From positions 1-31,129 of the forward strand of contig JAVBVS010000006.1 of assembly GCA_036677805.1 (NCBI GenBank): 31,129 nt of DNA. Reading direction: 5' to 3'. The position numbers were made by a program, and so were the translations under genes. Shown piece by piece: positions 1 to 7,918 of this stretch; position 1 is the stretch's first letter; each line of letters opens with the position of its first letter. Source of the DNA: SIG78 sp036677805 (lineage in GTDB: Bacteria > Verrucomicrobiota > Lentisphaeria > Victivallales > Victivallaceae). The notes under the pieces are model-generated. The model saw only the letters and a program-made list of their open reading frames with translations. It had not been told where the DNA came from and ran no database searches.

Positions 1-268
1 GCACCTGGTCGCCCGCGCCGATGCCGCAGCCCACCAGACACATGTGCAAGGCCGCGGTCCCCGAGTTGGTGAAGAGCGCGAAGTTGTTGCCGTTCCAGGC
101 GCAGAACTCCTTTTCAAAAGCAAGGTTGTGTTTGCCCCGGGTGTGGCAGTCGGCATGCAGCGCATCAAGCACCAGCTCCTCGTCGACTTTGTCGACGGGA
201 GGCCAATTTTTCACGGTTCCGGGAGCGATGGCGGGCGTGCCGCCGTAGATGGCGAGAACTTCGGACAT
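1..268 (-). CDS. DegT/DnrJ/EryC1/StrS family aminotransferase, N-terminal part
   Basis: This is an open frame read leftwards from the ATG at 268 that leaves the window at base 1, so only about 89 residues are visible. The protein begins MSEVLAIYGGTPAIAPGTVK, continues with a TRGKHNLAFEKEF segment, and then FALFTNSGTAALHMCL. That last segment matches the N-terminal PLP-phosphate binding loop (NSGTAAL) of the DegT/AHBA-synthase fold. Family members are PLP-dependent aminotransferases or dehydratases acting on keto-sugars or cyclic ketones. The catalytic lysine would lie outside the window. A weak GGAG lies 13 nt upstream of the ATG. The gene is divergent from the AraC regulator at 457 and has its own promoter (320-348), so it is a plausible regulatory target. 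The family is confident; the substrate is unknown. Confidence 0.85.
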   Translation of the reverse strand, partial: MSEVLAIYGGTPAIAPGTVKNWPPVDKVDEELVLDALHADCHTRGKHNLAFEKEFCAWNGNNFALFTNSGTAALHMCLVGCGIGAGDQV

Positions 269-319
269 GATAACTTCAAAACTCCATGTTGGATGTGGCA
301 ATCTTGGTTCCGCACTTAT

Positions 320-348
320 AGTATATCAAAAAAAATTCCTCCGGACAA
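320..348 (-). promoter_or_regulatory. Promoter of the DegT gene
   Basis: On the minus strand TTGTCC (348-343) and TATACT (325-320) are separated by exactly 17 bp, about 50 bp upstream of the ATG at 268. The -35 matches the sigma-70 consensus at 4 of 6 positions and the -10 at 5 of 6. Confidence 0.6.
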
Positions 349-356
349 GCCGTTGG

Positions 357-393
357 AATATGAAAAATTCCCGAATAATATGAATTTTTCCGG
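357..393. promoter_or_regulatory. Candidate AraC-type operator (direct repeat)
   Basis: AATATGAAAAATTCCCG (357-373) and AATATGAATTTTTCCGG (377-393) agree at 13 of 17 positions with a 20-bp period, about two helical turns, as is usual for AraC-family direct half-sites. The inner parts GAAAAATTC and GAATTTTTC also form a perfect 9-bp inverted repeat. The site lies between the two divergent promoters. Confidence 0.5.
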
Positions 394-401
394 AAAACGG
401 T

Positions 402-430
402 TTGCCGGATGGCGGTCATTGTGATACATT
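402..430 (+). promoter_or_regulatory. Probable promoter of the AraC regulator gene
   Basis: TTGCCG (402-407) and TACATT (425-430) are spaced 17 bp apart, 27 bp before the ATG at 457. Each hexamer matches consensus at 4 of 6 positions. Confidence 0.4.
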
Positions 431-456
431 GAATCGCAATCAGCGGGAGGTTTTTT

Positions 457-1269
457 ATGAGCGATGGACTGGGCGGTTTACTGGAAACATTGCCTGAGAT
501 CGACGTATTTCAGATTCGGGAATTCGAAAATCAATGGTCGGACCGGTTCCATGTCCCGAACCGGCACGAATTGCTTTACGTTCTCGACGGCAAAGTGACC
601 ATGATGCTGGAAGGCGGATTGCGCTTTCCGGCGCTGGCCGGGGATTTCCTGCTGATTCCGGCTCATGTTTCCCATCGCGACGCGTTTGAGCCGCTGAAGG
701 GATTGCGGGTGCTGATGATCCAGTTTTCCTGGGATCATGCGGAGGAATTTTTTCTCCGGGTCACCAATCGGCGGCTGTGCGAGCTCTCCTTCGCCGCCCG
801 GACCGAGGCGCGCCGCCAGCTCGAATACATGCGGGCGAACCGGGGCGATTCGCCGCTGGCGCATTATCAGGCCAATATTCAGCTGCTGGCGGTGCTGCTG
901 CTTTTTTACCGCGATCTCGCCGACGGCGCTCCGGCGCCGGGCGCGCCCCGACGGCTGTCGCAATCCGAACTGGCCGCCCAAGCCAAGGGCTACATTGAGC
1001 GCAACTACGCCTTTGCTCCGTCACTGGCGGCGACGGCCAGACATCTTGGTATCAGCGGCAAGTATTTGTCGCAACTCTTCAAAAACGAATACGGCTTCAC
1101 CTTTTCCGAATATCTGACCGAAACCCGTCTCGCCGCCGCGGCCAAGCTGCTGCGCGACGGCAAGCTTCAGGTGGCGGAAGTGGCATCGCGCTGCGGCTTT
1201 GCCGACAGCAGCTACTTCATCCGCGTTTTCCGCGAGCATTTCGGCAAGACTCCGCGCAATTACCGCTGA
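457..1269 (+). CDS. AraC family transcriptional regulator with N-terminal cupin domain
   Basis: This 270-residue protein has the standard two-domain layout. The N-terminal half (about 20-150) is a cupin/AraC-binding sensor fold; HELLYVLDGK and AGDFLLIPAH are the two cupin strands. The C-terminal 100 residues hold two helix-turn-helix units: SLAATARHLGISGKYLSQLF near 190 and QVAEVASRCGFADSSYFIRV near 235, ending in FREHFGKTPRNYR, the typical AraC signature tail. GGGAGG at 445-450 precedes the ATG with suitable spacing. Members of this class sense a small sugar-like ligand and activate nearby catabolic genes. The divergent aminotransferase gene and the direct repeat at 357-393 suggest that it controls that gene and perhaps itself. 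Function is confident; the ligand is unknown. Confidence 0.92.
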   Translation: MSDGLGGLLETLPEIDVFQIREFENQWSDRFHVPNRHELLYVLDGKVTMMLEGGLRFPALAGDFLLIPAHVSHRDAFEPLKGLRVLMIQFSWDHAEEFFLRVTNRRLCELSFAARTEARRQLEYMRANRGDSPLAHYQANIQLLAVLLLFYRDLADGAPAPGAPRRLSQSELAAQAKGYIERNYAFAPSLAATARHLGISGKYLSQLFKNEYGFTFSEYLTETRLAAAAKLLRDGKLQVAEVASRCGFADSSYFIRVFREHFGKTPRNYR

Positions 1270-1310
1270 GTTCGAGCGTCGTGGAATGGGCTGAAAAATC
1301 GTTGCGGAAT

Positions 1311-1338
1311 TTGCCTTCGGCGTTCGTCATGCTATATT
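1311..1338 (+). promoter_or_regulatory. Promoter of the ankyrin-repeat gene
   Basis: TTGCCT (1311-1316) and TATATT (1333-1338) are separated by 16 bp, 46 bp upstream of the chosen ATG at 1385. The -10 matches consensus at 5 of 6 positions. Confidence 0.5.
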
Positions 1339-1384
1339 TCTTTCGTCAACCATGACCGGAACGATTTCATTCAAGGGGGGAATC

Positions 1385-4285
1385 ATGAGAGTGGTCTTGT
1401 CCATGGCGGTCGCGGCGGTATTGTCGTGGGCCGTCGCCGCGGTCGCCGCCGATGCAATGGAAGTTCGCGAAATCGGGCCATTTCTGGCGGATTATCATCG
1501 CAACCCGGAACCGGAGCGTATTCCGGCCCTGCTGGCGGCGCTGGACGAGCGGCAGATGGCGGAGGACGATCCGGAGATGTCCACGGTCCTGACCGGATTC
1601 TTCTACGAATTGCTGAAACGCCATCCCGACCGGATGGCTGCGTGGGCCGGTGAAACGGTCAAACTCCGGTCGCCGCGGCTGAAAAACCTGGTTTTGACGC
1701 TTTATCCTGCTGCCGGCGGGGCCTTGGGACGGATGATTTTCGAACCCATTGCGGCGGCGCATCCGGAATTGGGCGTGCCGCCTCCGTTGAAGGCGCTCGA
1801 GGCGAAGCAGCTGGAGCAAACCTTGGCCGGAGGCGCCGAAGGTCCGTGGGGCGGGTGGTCTGCTTCGGGCAATCCGGCATACGCCCGGGCGCTGCTGCGG
1901 CAATCGCTTGCTCCGGCAAGTGACGAAGCGGCCTTGGTCCGCCGGATGGTGTTGCGCCGGATGGTGGTCGACCGGACCGGCACGGATGCCGAACTGCTCG
2001 CCGTCACGCGGGAGTTTTTTCAGGCCGCTTCCCCGGATGAGCTGGATGACTTTTTCAAAATGGTTCCGACGGACGAACGCGAACGCATCCTCGGCAAGGA
2101 GCTGGCCGCGAAAGTCCGGGTTGCGCCCCAGGCGTGGGAAACGGGCTGTTGCGGGGCGGGAGAGGCTCTTGCGCCCAATCGTTTCGAGGGGCTTTTCCGG
2201 GATTGGAGCAGGGCCGAGACCAATCGGGAATATCAGGCGAAGCTCATCAGCTGCACCATGGCGGCGCTGCTTCGGGAAAATCCCCGGACCGACCCTCAAA
2301 AATTGAGAGCGTTCCTCCTGTTCCGTTATGATCGGGGCAAGCCGGATTCTTCGGACGGTATGGCCGCAACCGAAAATCCGGAGTTGTTCGACGAAGCCTG
2401 GCGCCTGGCGGCGGGCGGGCGAGGGGGTGATCCGGGAGCGTTGTTCGTTTTGCTGCGGCGCGCGCCCAAGGGCACCGCGTCGCAGGTGGAATTGATTGCC
2501 TGGTACTGCGACATGGCTTCCGGTCCGGAACGGAACAAGCGGCAATCCATGCTGTTTCAGGCCATGGCGGCGGCCATCGCTTCCGGCCGCTGGCAGGGGA
2601 TGGCGATCAATCGTTTCTGGTACAATCGCCTCGATCGGATTTGCAATCATGACGAATGGCTGCAACTCGAAGCGGATGTCAAACCGAATGCCGCGCAGGC
2701 GGATCCCTGGCTGTGGGAGATGATTCAGGGACGGGCCGGGATCGCCCGGGCATGGAAGAGCCGGGGCGGGGATTGGGGCTATAAAGTGACGGATGAGGGC
2801 TGGAAGGGATTTCAGGCCGGGCTGGAATCGGGGCGGACGCATCTGCTCCGGGCGCTGGCGCTGGAACCGGACCGGGCGGAAGCCCATATTCCGCTGATTG
2901 CGATCGAAATGGGCGACGGCGACCGGGATGAGATGCTCGGGCACTTCATGGCCGCGGCCGCGGCCATTCCCGATCATGATCGGCTGTACAGCCAGTTCGT
3001 CTGGGCGTTGCTGCCGCGTTGGGGCGGTTCGCACCGGCAGATCCGGCAGCTGGCGCTGGCGGCGATGGACTGCCCGAATCGCCGGACCTCGGTTCCGGCG
3101 ATGGGGCTGGGGTTTCTGGGGGAAATCGCCTGGGATTATCCCGATGCGACCTGGCCCAATCTTTATCGCGATCCCGAAGTGCAGCGCCGCGCGACGGAAA
3201 TTTTCCGGGAATATGTGGGCGGCGCCGGTTCATCGGATCGGCGCGATTTTCTGCTCCGGCGCCGGATGATTTTCGAATTGGTTACGCTGCAATATGAAGC
3301 GGCAACGCAAACCCTTGCCGAGTCCGGCGGCGCGGAAAAAATGCGTCGGCATCCGGATACGATTCGCGACATGTGCCTCGACCGCAATCCGGGGGTTCCC
3401 TATTACGACGATCCACTGCGGCATCTGACGCTTTTTACCGGGCAGCATGGTGCGGAATTGCGGGAAATCGAAAAGATCGCACTGGACCAGTCGCGGCGGG
3501 AGGCTCACGACCGGCTTCTGGCGCTGGTGGATAAAGCCGATTTTTCGCCCGAGGACCGGGACTATTTACTCAATCTGGCCGGGCGCTGGCAACTTGATCT
3601 CGGGCCGCAGCATTATTGCGAGGGTTGCGGACGGGAACGCTCCTGGAATGCGTTTCAGGTCGCCGGCAAGGACGAGAGCGGTGATATTGCGGTCATGCGG
3701 GAAATGCTCGGGCGGCATTTCCGGTATCGGGAATATGAGAATTTCCCCGGGGAAACCGCGATTCTTGTCGCCGATGTCGGGAAAAATCCGGATGCGCTCA
3801 ATCTGCTGAAGGAAGCCGGCGATCCGCTGACGACGCCGGAAGCATACAATCATCAGCGGACGCCGCTGCATAATGCCGCAGCCGCGGCCAATCTGCCGAT
3901 GATCGGCCGCCTGCTGGATCTGGGAGTGCCGATCGATGCCGTCGATGATCATAAGCATACGCCGCTGCATCTGGCGACGGCGGAAAAGAAATGGGCGGCG
4001 GCGGCCATGCTGCTGCAACGGGGCGCCGACATCAATGCGCAGGACCAGGATGGCGATACGGTGCTGATTTTCCTGCCCCAGATCAACGCCCCGGCCTCGG
4101 TTTATCATGAATTCCTGACCCAGCCGAAGGTCAAGGTCAATCTGACCAATGGCTCCGGCTCCTCGGCATTGCATATCGCGCTGTTGTTCAATGCGTCGCC
4201 GGAGTGTCTGCGGGAATTGATCGCCGCCGGCGCCGATGTGAATCTGCGCGACCGTTCCGGCCTCTCGCCGCTGACGATTGCTGCA
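1385..4285 (+). CDS. Secreted ankyrin-repeat protein, 3'-truncated at a junction
   Basis: The start is set at 1385 rather than 1352. It has a GGGGGG ribosome site 4 nt upstream and begins with a clear signal peptide (MRVVLSMAVAAVLSWAVAAV, cleavage after VAADA). About 800 residues of helical sequence without a recognised domain follow, with a tetratricopeptide-like stretch near 480-560 (LEPDRAEAHIPLI, then LLPRWGGSHRQI). From about residue 818 there are ankyrin repeats: RTPLHNAAAAANLPMIGRLL, HTPLHLATAEKKWAAAAMLL, SALHIALLFN and GADVNLRDRSGLSPLTIAA. The last repeat breaks off near 4285. The frame stays open to a stop at 6394, but everything after 4285 is antisense to two real minus-strand genes and reads as non-protein, so I do not count it. 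Role unknown; probably an exported scaffold. Confidence 0.7.
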
Positions 4286-5614
4286 ATAGTTGAAAAGCTG
4301 GGGTTGAGTCATCGCTTCGGGCAGCGCGAAACTCCACACCTTCACCGTCAGCGGAATCCTGAGCTCCGGCGCGCCGTCGGCGGTGATGGTCACGGTGCCG
4401 CGATAATCGCCGGGCGGGGTGGCGGCGGTGGCCGAAACATCGAGCCAGACCGCTTGCCAGACATCGGAATCGAGTTCGAAACTCTTCAGAAATCCGAGCA
4501 GCGGATCGGGCCGCCAGGTCGCGGGGTCGGCCGGATAAGGCGGAGTCGAAGTTTTCACATGTCCGACCGGGAGCACCGCAATCTGTTGTGCCGGCAGGAT
4601 CGCGCCGGTGGCGGGATTGGTCAGATTGCCGACCTGAACCCGGACATCGGCGAGCTTGCGCCGGCTCCGCAGTACGATCTGGACGCCTTCGCGTTCGCGC
4701 CGGGCCAGCGCCACTTCCGGTGTGCCGCCGATCTTGCCCTGGTAGGGCAAATCGGCGCGGTAGACCTTTTGCGTGCCGCCGGTCCAACCGTAGCCCCAGA
4801 CCGCGGGCGCGGGCCAGACGCGGTCGAACTCTTCCGCGGCGCTCCGGCAGAGCCGGGCGATGAGCTCCTGTTTCTTTTTCAGATAATCGGCGCGGATGGC
4901 GGCGTATTCGGCGAGGCTTTCCGGCAACGGCCGGTCCCCGGTCTGCAACTGTTTCAGCCGCCGGTCCAGGGCGGCGAAATCATCCGCCATGCCGCCCCGG
5001 CGCCATTCGCTTTCCGGCCAGTCGGCCCGGAGACGCTTCCGCTGCCATTCGATCCGGGCATTGAGCGAAGAACGGCTGACCGTGGCCCGGATATTGTCAA
5101 GGTAGAGGGTGTATTCGGTTACCGGATCGCTTACGGTAAGCATCAGCCGGGTGATGCGGTGATCGCGGACGGCATCGGGAAATTTCCAGACGAATTGACT
5201 GCGTCCCGGGGGGACCGGCTGGGTGTAATAGGGATAGCTCTTGCCGTCGCTGTCATACAGATTGAGGCCGAGGCGGCCCTCGGTGGCGAGCGGGTTGACG
5301 ATGTCCATCTCCAGGGTATCGTAGGCGCTCCAGTCTTGACGGTCGGCCGGCAGGTTGAGGGTCACCCGGGGCCAGCGGTGTTCGCCGGTTCCGGCTTTCG
5401 GCACGTAAAAACGGCCGGAGCCGGTACCGGAAACGATGAATTCGGGTTGGTCGTTGAAGGTCATGCGGTTGGCATTGTCCTTCATCGGGACGAACCGTGC
5501 GGCGTCGGCGGGGGTGTCGAAGTCGGCGATGAGCATGGCGTGCGTCTCTTCGGCGCCCGGCGCCAGCATGGCGGCCAGACCGCAGAACAGCAAGGGGATG
5601 ACTTTCTCGATCAT
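4286..5614 (-). CDS. Secreted GH123/DUF4091-like hydrolase, C-terminally truncated
   Basis: The ATG at 5614 opens a signal peptide (MIEKVIPLLFCGLAAMLAPG). Residues 27-175 look like a jelly-roll carbohydrate-binding sandwich: IADFDTPADAARF at the start, then WSAYDTLEMDIVN and YTLYLDNIRA. A helical linker follows, then a beta-sandwich (about 285-440) with REREGVQIVLRSRRKL, DVWQAVWLDVSATAATPPGD and LTVKVWSFALPE. These match the region that precedes the catalytic barrel in GH123/DUF4091 proteins. The barrel is absent: near 4285 the sequence turns into the antisense of the ankyrin gene. The frame remains open to 3566 but that tail is not real coding sequence. The gene follows the pseudopilin (stop at 5663) by 48 nt and is probably co-transcribed. 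Likely inactive as it stands. Confidence 0.7.
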
Positions 5615-5662
5615 GGGGAGTTATATCCTGAGGTTAGAGGATTGATGACGGTGAAACGGCGG

Positions 5663-6409
5663 TTACCACTGGCCCTGGAAGCGCATCCAGTAGCCGTCGA
5701 CGTTGCTGGCGTCCCACGGACCGAATTCCTTGGTCAGGCTGTCGGTATGACCGTCGAGCGCGACGATGTTGCTGCGTTTGGCATGGCGCTGGGAGCTGAT
5801 GCCGTAATCGGTGCGGTTGAGATTGTTGCCATGGGCGGTCCAGAGCATGTTTTTGCCGCGGTGGGTATCGCTGACCAGAAGAATATTGGCCGGGGTGTCG
5901 GCTTTGCCGATGTGCATGAAACTGGCATAATAGCTCATGCCGACGGTGATGCTGGCGGTCAGGTAAATTTCGCCGGAGTTTTCGCTCGAAGGACAGCAGA
6001 GCATTTTGTTGGCGTAGCCGTCGCCGGAGGCGCTCCACCAGTCGGTGCCGGTTTCGGTGGCTCCGGTGTAGGGACCGATGGCCCGGAACCAGATTTCCCG
6101 GCCTGCTTTGTTGTAGGTATTCCAGTCCCACGAGCTGTAAGGCAGATATCCGGCGTTGCCGTCCAGATAAAGCTGGAAGGTCGTACCCAGATTTTTCAGG
6201 TTGGAAAGACAGCTGGTCTGTTTTGCCCGTTCCCGCGCCGACGAGAGCGCCGGCAGCAGGATCGCCGCGAGGATCGCGATGATGGCGATAACGACAAGAA
6301 GTTCAATCAGTGTGAAAGCCGGTTCTCCTTTTTTCTTCCGGTATGGCGTCCGTCCGGCCATGATTGCGGTCAACAATTTCATCGATGCAAATGATTTTTT
6401 CTGCTTCAT
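5663..6409 (-). CDS. Type II secretion-like pseudopilin, H-X9-DG family
   Basis: A 248-residue protein starting at the ATG at 6409, with GGGAG 8 nt upstream. A basic leader (KKKGEPA) precedes FTLIELLVVIAIIAILAA, the hydrophobic helix of prepilin-like proteins, then LLPALSSARERAKQTSC and LKNLGT, characteristic of this class. Near the C-terminus RHAKRSNIVALDGH fits the H-X9-DG motif exactly (His, nine residues, Asp-Gly). Such proteins are inner-membrane or exported subunits processed by a prepilin peptidase, and they are very numerous in Lentisphaerota and Planctomycetes. The residue before Phe is Ala rather than the usual Gly. The gene lies between a GntR hybrid regulator and a secreted hydrolase, suggesting a part in export or surface handling of a polysaccharide. 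Confidence 0.88.
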   Translation of the reverse strand: MKQKKSFASMKLLTAIMAGRTPYRKKKGEPAFTLIELLVVIAIIAILAAILLPALSSARERAKQTSCLSNLKNLGTTFQLYLDGNAGYLPYSSWDWNTYNKAGREIWFRAIGPYTGATETGTDWWSASGDGYANKMLCCPSSENSGEIYLTASITVGMSYYASFMHIGKADTPANILLVSDTHRGKNMLWTAHGNNLNRTDYGISSQRHAKRSNIVALDGHTDSLTKEFGPWDASNVDGYWMRFQGQW

Positions 6410-6464
6410 ATGATTTTCTCCCTGATCATTGATTGGTTTCGGGACTGTAAATAGGTTATCGCAA

Positions 6465-6475
6465 TTTGATTCAAA
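6465..6475. promoter_or_regulatory. Small palindrome upstream of the pseudopilin gene
   Basis: TTTGATTCAAA is a perfect 5-bp inverted repeat around one base, 56 bp upstream of the pseudopilin ATG in the 99-bp gap after the regulator gene. It overlaps a weak promoter-like pair on the minus strand (TTTGAA, then TATTTA after 16 bp). It may be an operator for the neighbouring regulator. Confidence 0.3.
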
Positions 6476-6508
6476 CGATTCTGTCGCTGCTTGGCCTTAT
6501 CCGCAAGT

Positions 6509-7585
6509 TCATGCGTCCACGGCTTGAAACCGGACGGTGCTGGGGTGGTAGGACACTCCGGGCGGCGGCGGCACATCGAGAAATTCCGGGTCGAACGGCA
6601 GCAGCTCGATCGTCAGGCGGCTGTTGTCGCGCAGCGCCGCATTCAGCACTTCGGCGATCCGCAGCCATTGGCGATGAACCAGATCGCCGCAGGACAGCGG
6701 CAGGAAATTGCCCGGCGCCTGGTCGGTACTCAGGTAGGAAATCGCCAGAATGGAGTGGTTTCCGGTTCGGGTCTTCAGATAATCCAGCGTCCAGTCGGCA
6801 TGACAGTGCCAGCAGATGACCGCTTCGGGGGGCGTTACCTGGCAGAGATAATCGTTGTGCGCCCGCAGGTGCGTGGCGGTCTCCGGGAATTCTTTCAGCA
6901 CCGGATAGCGGTATTCGGAAAAGGCAATGCCGTATTTCTCCTGAATCGCCGTCCACTTGGCCGTCGCGTGACGCAACCCGGTGATCGGATGGATGAGCTG
7001 GAGCGCGATCCGGCGGTAGCCGACGGCGGTCAGCCGCTGGACCACCTTTTCGATGGCGCCGAAGTGGTCCGCGCTGACCGAATGAATACCGTACTCCGGT
7101 TCGACATAATGCAGCGCCACCGCCGGAATTCCGGCCCGGCGCACCGCTTCGGTGCGGAAGGCGCTGACGGTGTCGAAGCCGAAAACGATGCCGTCGACCG
7201 GCAGTCTGGCCCAGTTCTCCATGGCGGCAAGCTGGGGGTTGGCACAGTTGATGAGCATGGTGTTGAAATGGTTGTCGGCGGCCAGATAGCGCTGGACATT
7301 GGCGTAGCCCACCCATTCGTCCTGGGAAACCTGATGCGGAGTGAGCAGCCCCCAGGTCTGATAACGTTCGCGCCCGCCGGCGATGAAATTGATGAAGGAG
7401 CCCTGATTGCCGGTGGTGATCAAGCCCGAACGGACCAGCGGCTTGACGGCTTTGTCGATGGTGCGCATGGAAACGCTGAACTCCTGCATCAACGCGCGCA
7501 ACGGCGGCAATTTGTCCCGATAGCGGCCGCTGCGGATGGCTTCTTCCAGTGTCGCGGTGATCGCAGTATGTTTGGTGTCGTACAT
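6509..7585 (-). CDS. GntR-type winged-helix regulator with LacI-like sensor domain
   Basis: A 358-residue regulator. Residues 5-65 form a GntR winged helix (ATLEEAIRSGRYRDKLPPLR, then FSVSMRTIDKAVKPLVRSGL). The rest is a periplasmic-binding-protein-like sensor of the LacI/AraR type: PVDGIVFGFDTVSAFR, then AGIPAVALHYVEPEYGIHSV, and AIEKVVQRLTAVGYRRIALQ at the domain crossover. Such hybrids usually repress sugar-use genes and release DNA on binding a sugar. It heads a minus-strand set with a pseudopilin and a secreted hydrolase. A perfect sigma-70 promoter (7624-7652) and repeated GTMGAGCAYG boxes (7615-7704) lie just upstream, pointing to autoregulation. The ligand is unknown. Confidence 0.88.
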   Translation of the reverse strand: MYDTKHTAITATLEEAIRSGRYRDKLPPLRALMQEFSVSMRTIDKAVKPLVRSGLITTGNQGSFINFIAGGRERYQTWGLLTPHQVSQDEWVGYANVQRYLAADNHFNTMLINCANPQLAAMENWARLPVDGIVFGFDTVSAFRTEAVRRAGIPAVALHYVEPEYGIHSVSADHFGAIEKVVQRLTAVGYRRIALQLIHPITGLRHATAKWTAIQEKYGIAFSEYRYPVLKEFPETATHLRAHNDYLCQVTPPEAVICWHCHADWTLDYLKTRTGNHSILAISYLSTDQAPGNFLPLSCGDLVHRQWLRIAEVLNAALRDNSRLTIELLPFDPEFLDVPPPPGVSYHPSTVRFQAVDA

Positions 7586-7614
7586 GATCGTGTTCTATAA
7601 GGTGAATGATATCT

Positions 7615-7704
7615 GTTGAGCAAATTATACCATATTTAACGGGTGGTGTCAAGGGTAGAGCACGAAAAAAACAGAAAAAAGTGTCGAGCACGATGTAGAG
7701 CATG
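7615..7704. promoter_or_regulatory. Repeated GTMGAGCAYG boxes, candidate operators
   Basis: On the plus strand there are GTAGAGCACG (7655-7664), GTCGAGCACG (7683-7692) and GTAGAGCATG (7695-7704), plus a weaker GTTGAGCAAA (7615-7624) touching the -10. The first lies next to the -35. Their clustering around one strong promoter fits binding sites for the adjacent GntR hybrid regulator. Confidence 0.5.
7624..7652 (-). promoter_or_regulatory. Perfect-consensus sigma-70 promoter of the GntR hybrid gene
   Basis: Read on the minus strand, TTGACA (7652-7647) and TATAAT (7629-7624) both match consensus completely with a 17-bp spacer, 38 bp upstream of the ATG at 7585. So strong a promoter on a regulator gene implies tight repression. 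Confidence 0.88.
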
Positions 7705-7735
7705 GAATCAGCGTTCCCGGTTCGCGCATCCCGAC

Positions 7736-7806
7736 GGCGGCCGCGGCGACCCGCGGCATCGGGCCGGGCGATGCCGGCGCTGAAGGCCGGTTATGCCGCG
7801 GCCGCC
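7736..7806. repeat. Nested inverted repeats between two divergent regulator genes
   Basis: GGCGGCCGCGGC (7736-7747) is perfectly complementary to GCCGCGGCCGCC (7795-7806). Inside the 47-nt loop a second perfect stem, GGCATCG (7755-7761) with CGATGCC (7769-7775), encloses 7 nt. No T-tract follows, so it is not a standard terminator. The remainder of 7586-7918 has no gene. Confidence 0.55.
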
Positions 7807-7846
7807 GCAGTCGCGGGGTGAGTGACAACTTTCCCAGAATGAAAAT

Positions 7847-7875
7847 TTGACGGCTGATCTTTCGGATGCTATTTT
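7847..7875 (+). promoter_or_regulatory. Promoter of the second GntR hybrid / aminotransferase operon
   Basis: TTGACG (7847-7852) and TATTTT (7870-7875) are separated by 17 bp and lie 44 bp upstream of the ATG at 7919. The match to consensus is 5 of 6 and 4 of 6. Confidence 0.6.
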
Positions 7876-7918
7876 TTTCTCGAAATCAAGTTGGTGGCAA
7901 TGATTCGAAGAAGAACGG

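Noticed and set aside
3566..4285. Minus-strand continuation of the hydrolase frame
   Set aside because: It is antisense to well-formed ankyrin repeats and has a low-complexity Arg/Gln/Ile-rich translation typical of a reversed GC-rich gene.
4286..6394. Open plus-strand frame extending the ankyrin protein to about 1670 residues
   Set aside because: It is antisense to a signal-peptide hydrolase gene and a clear pseudopilin gene, both with ribosome sites and recognisable motifs; its own translation has no domain features.
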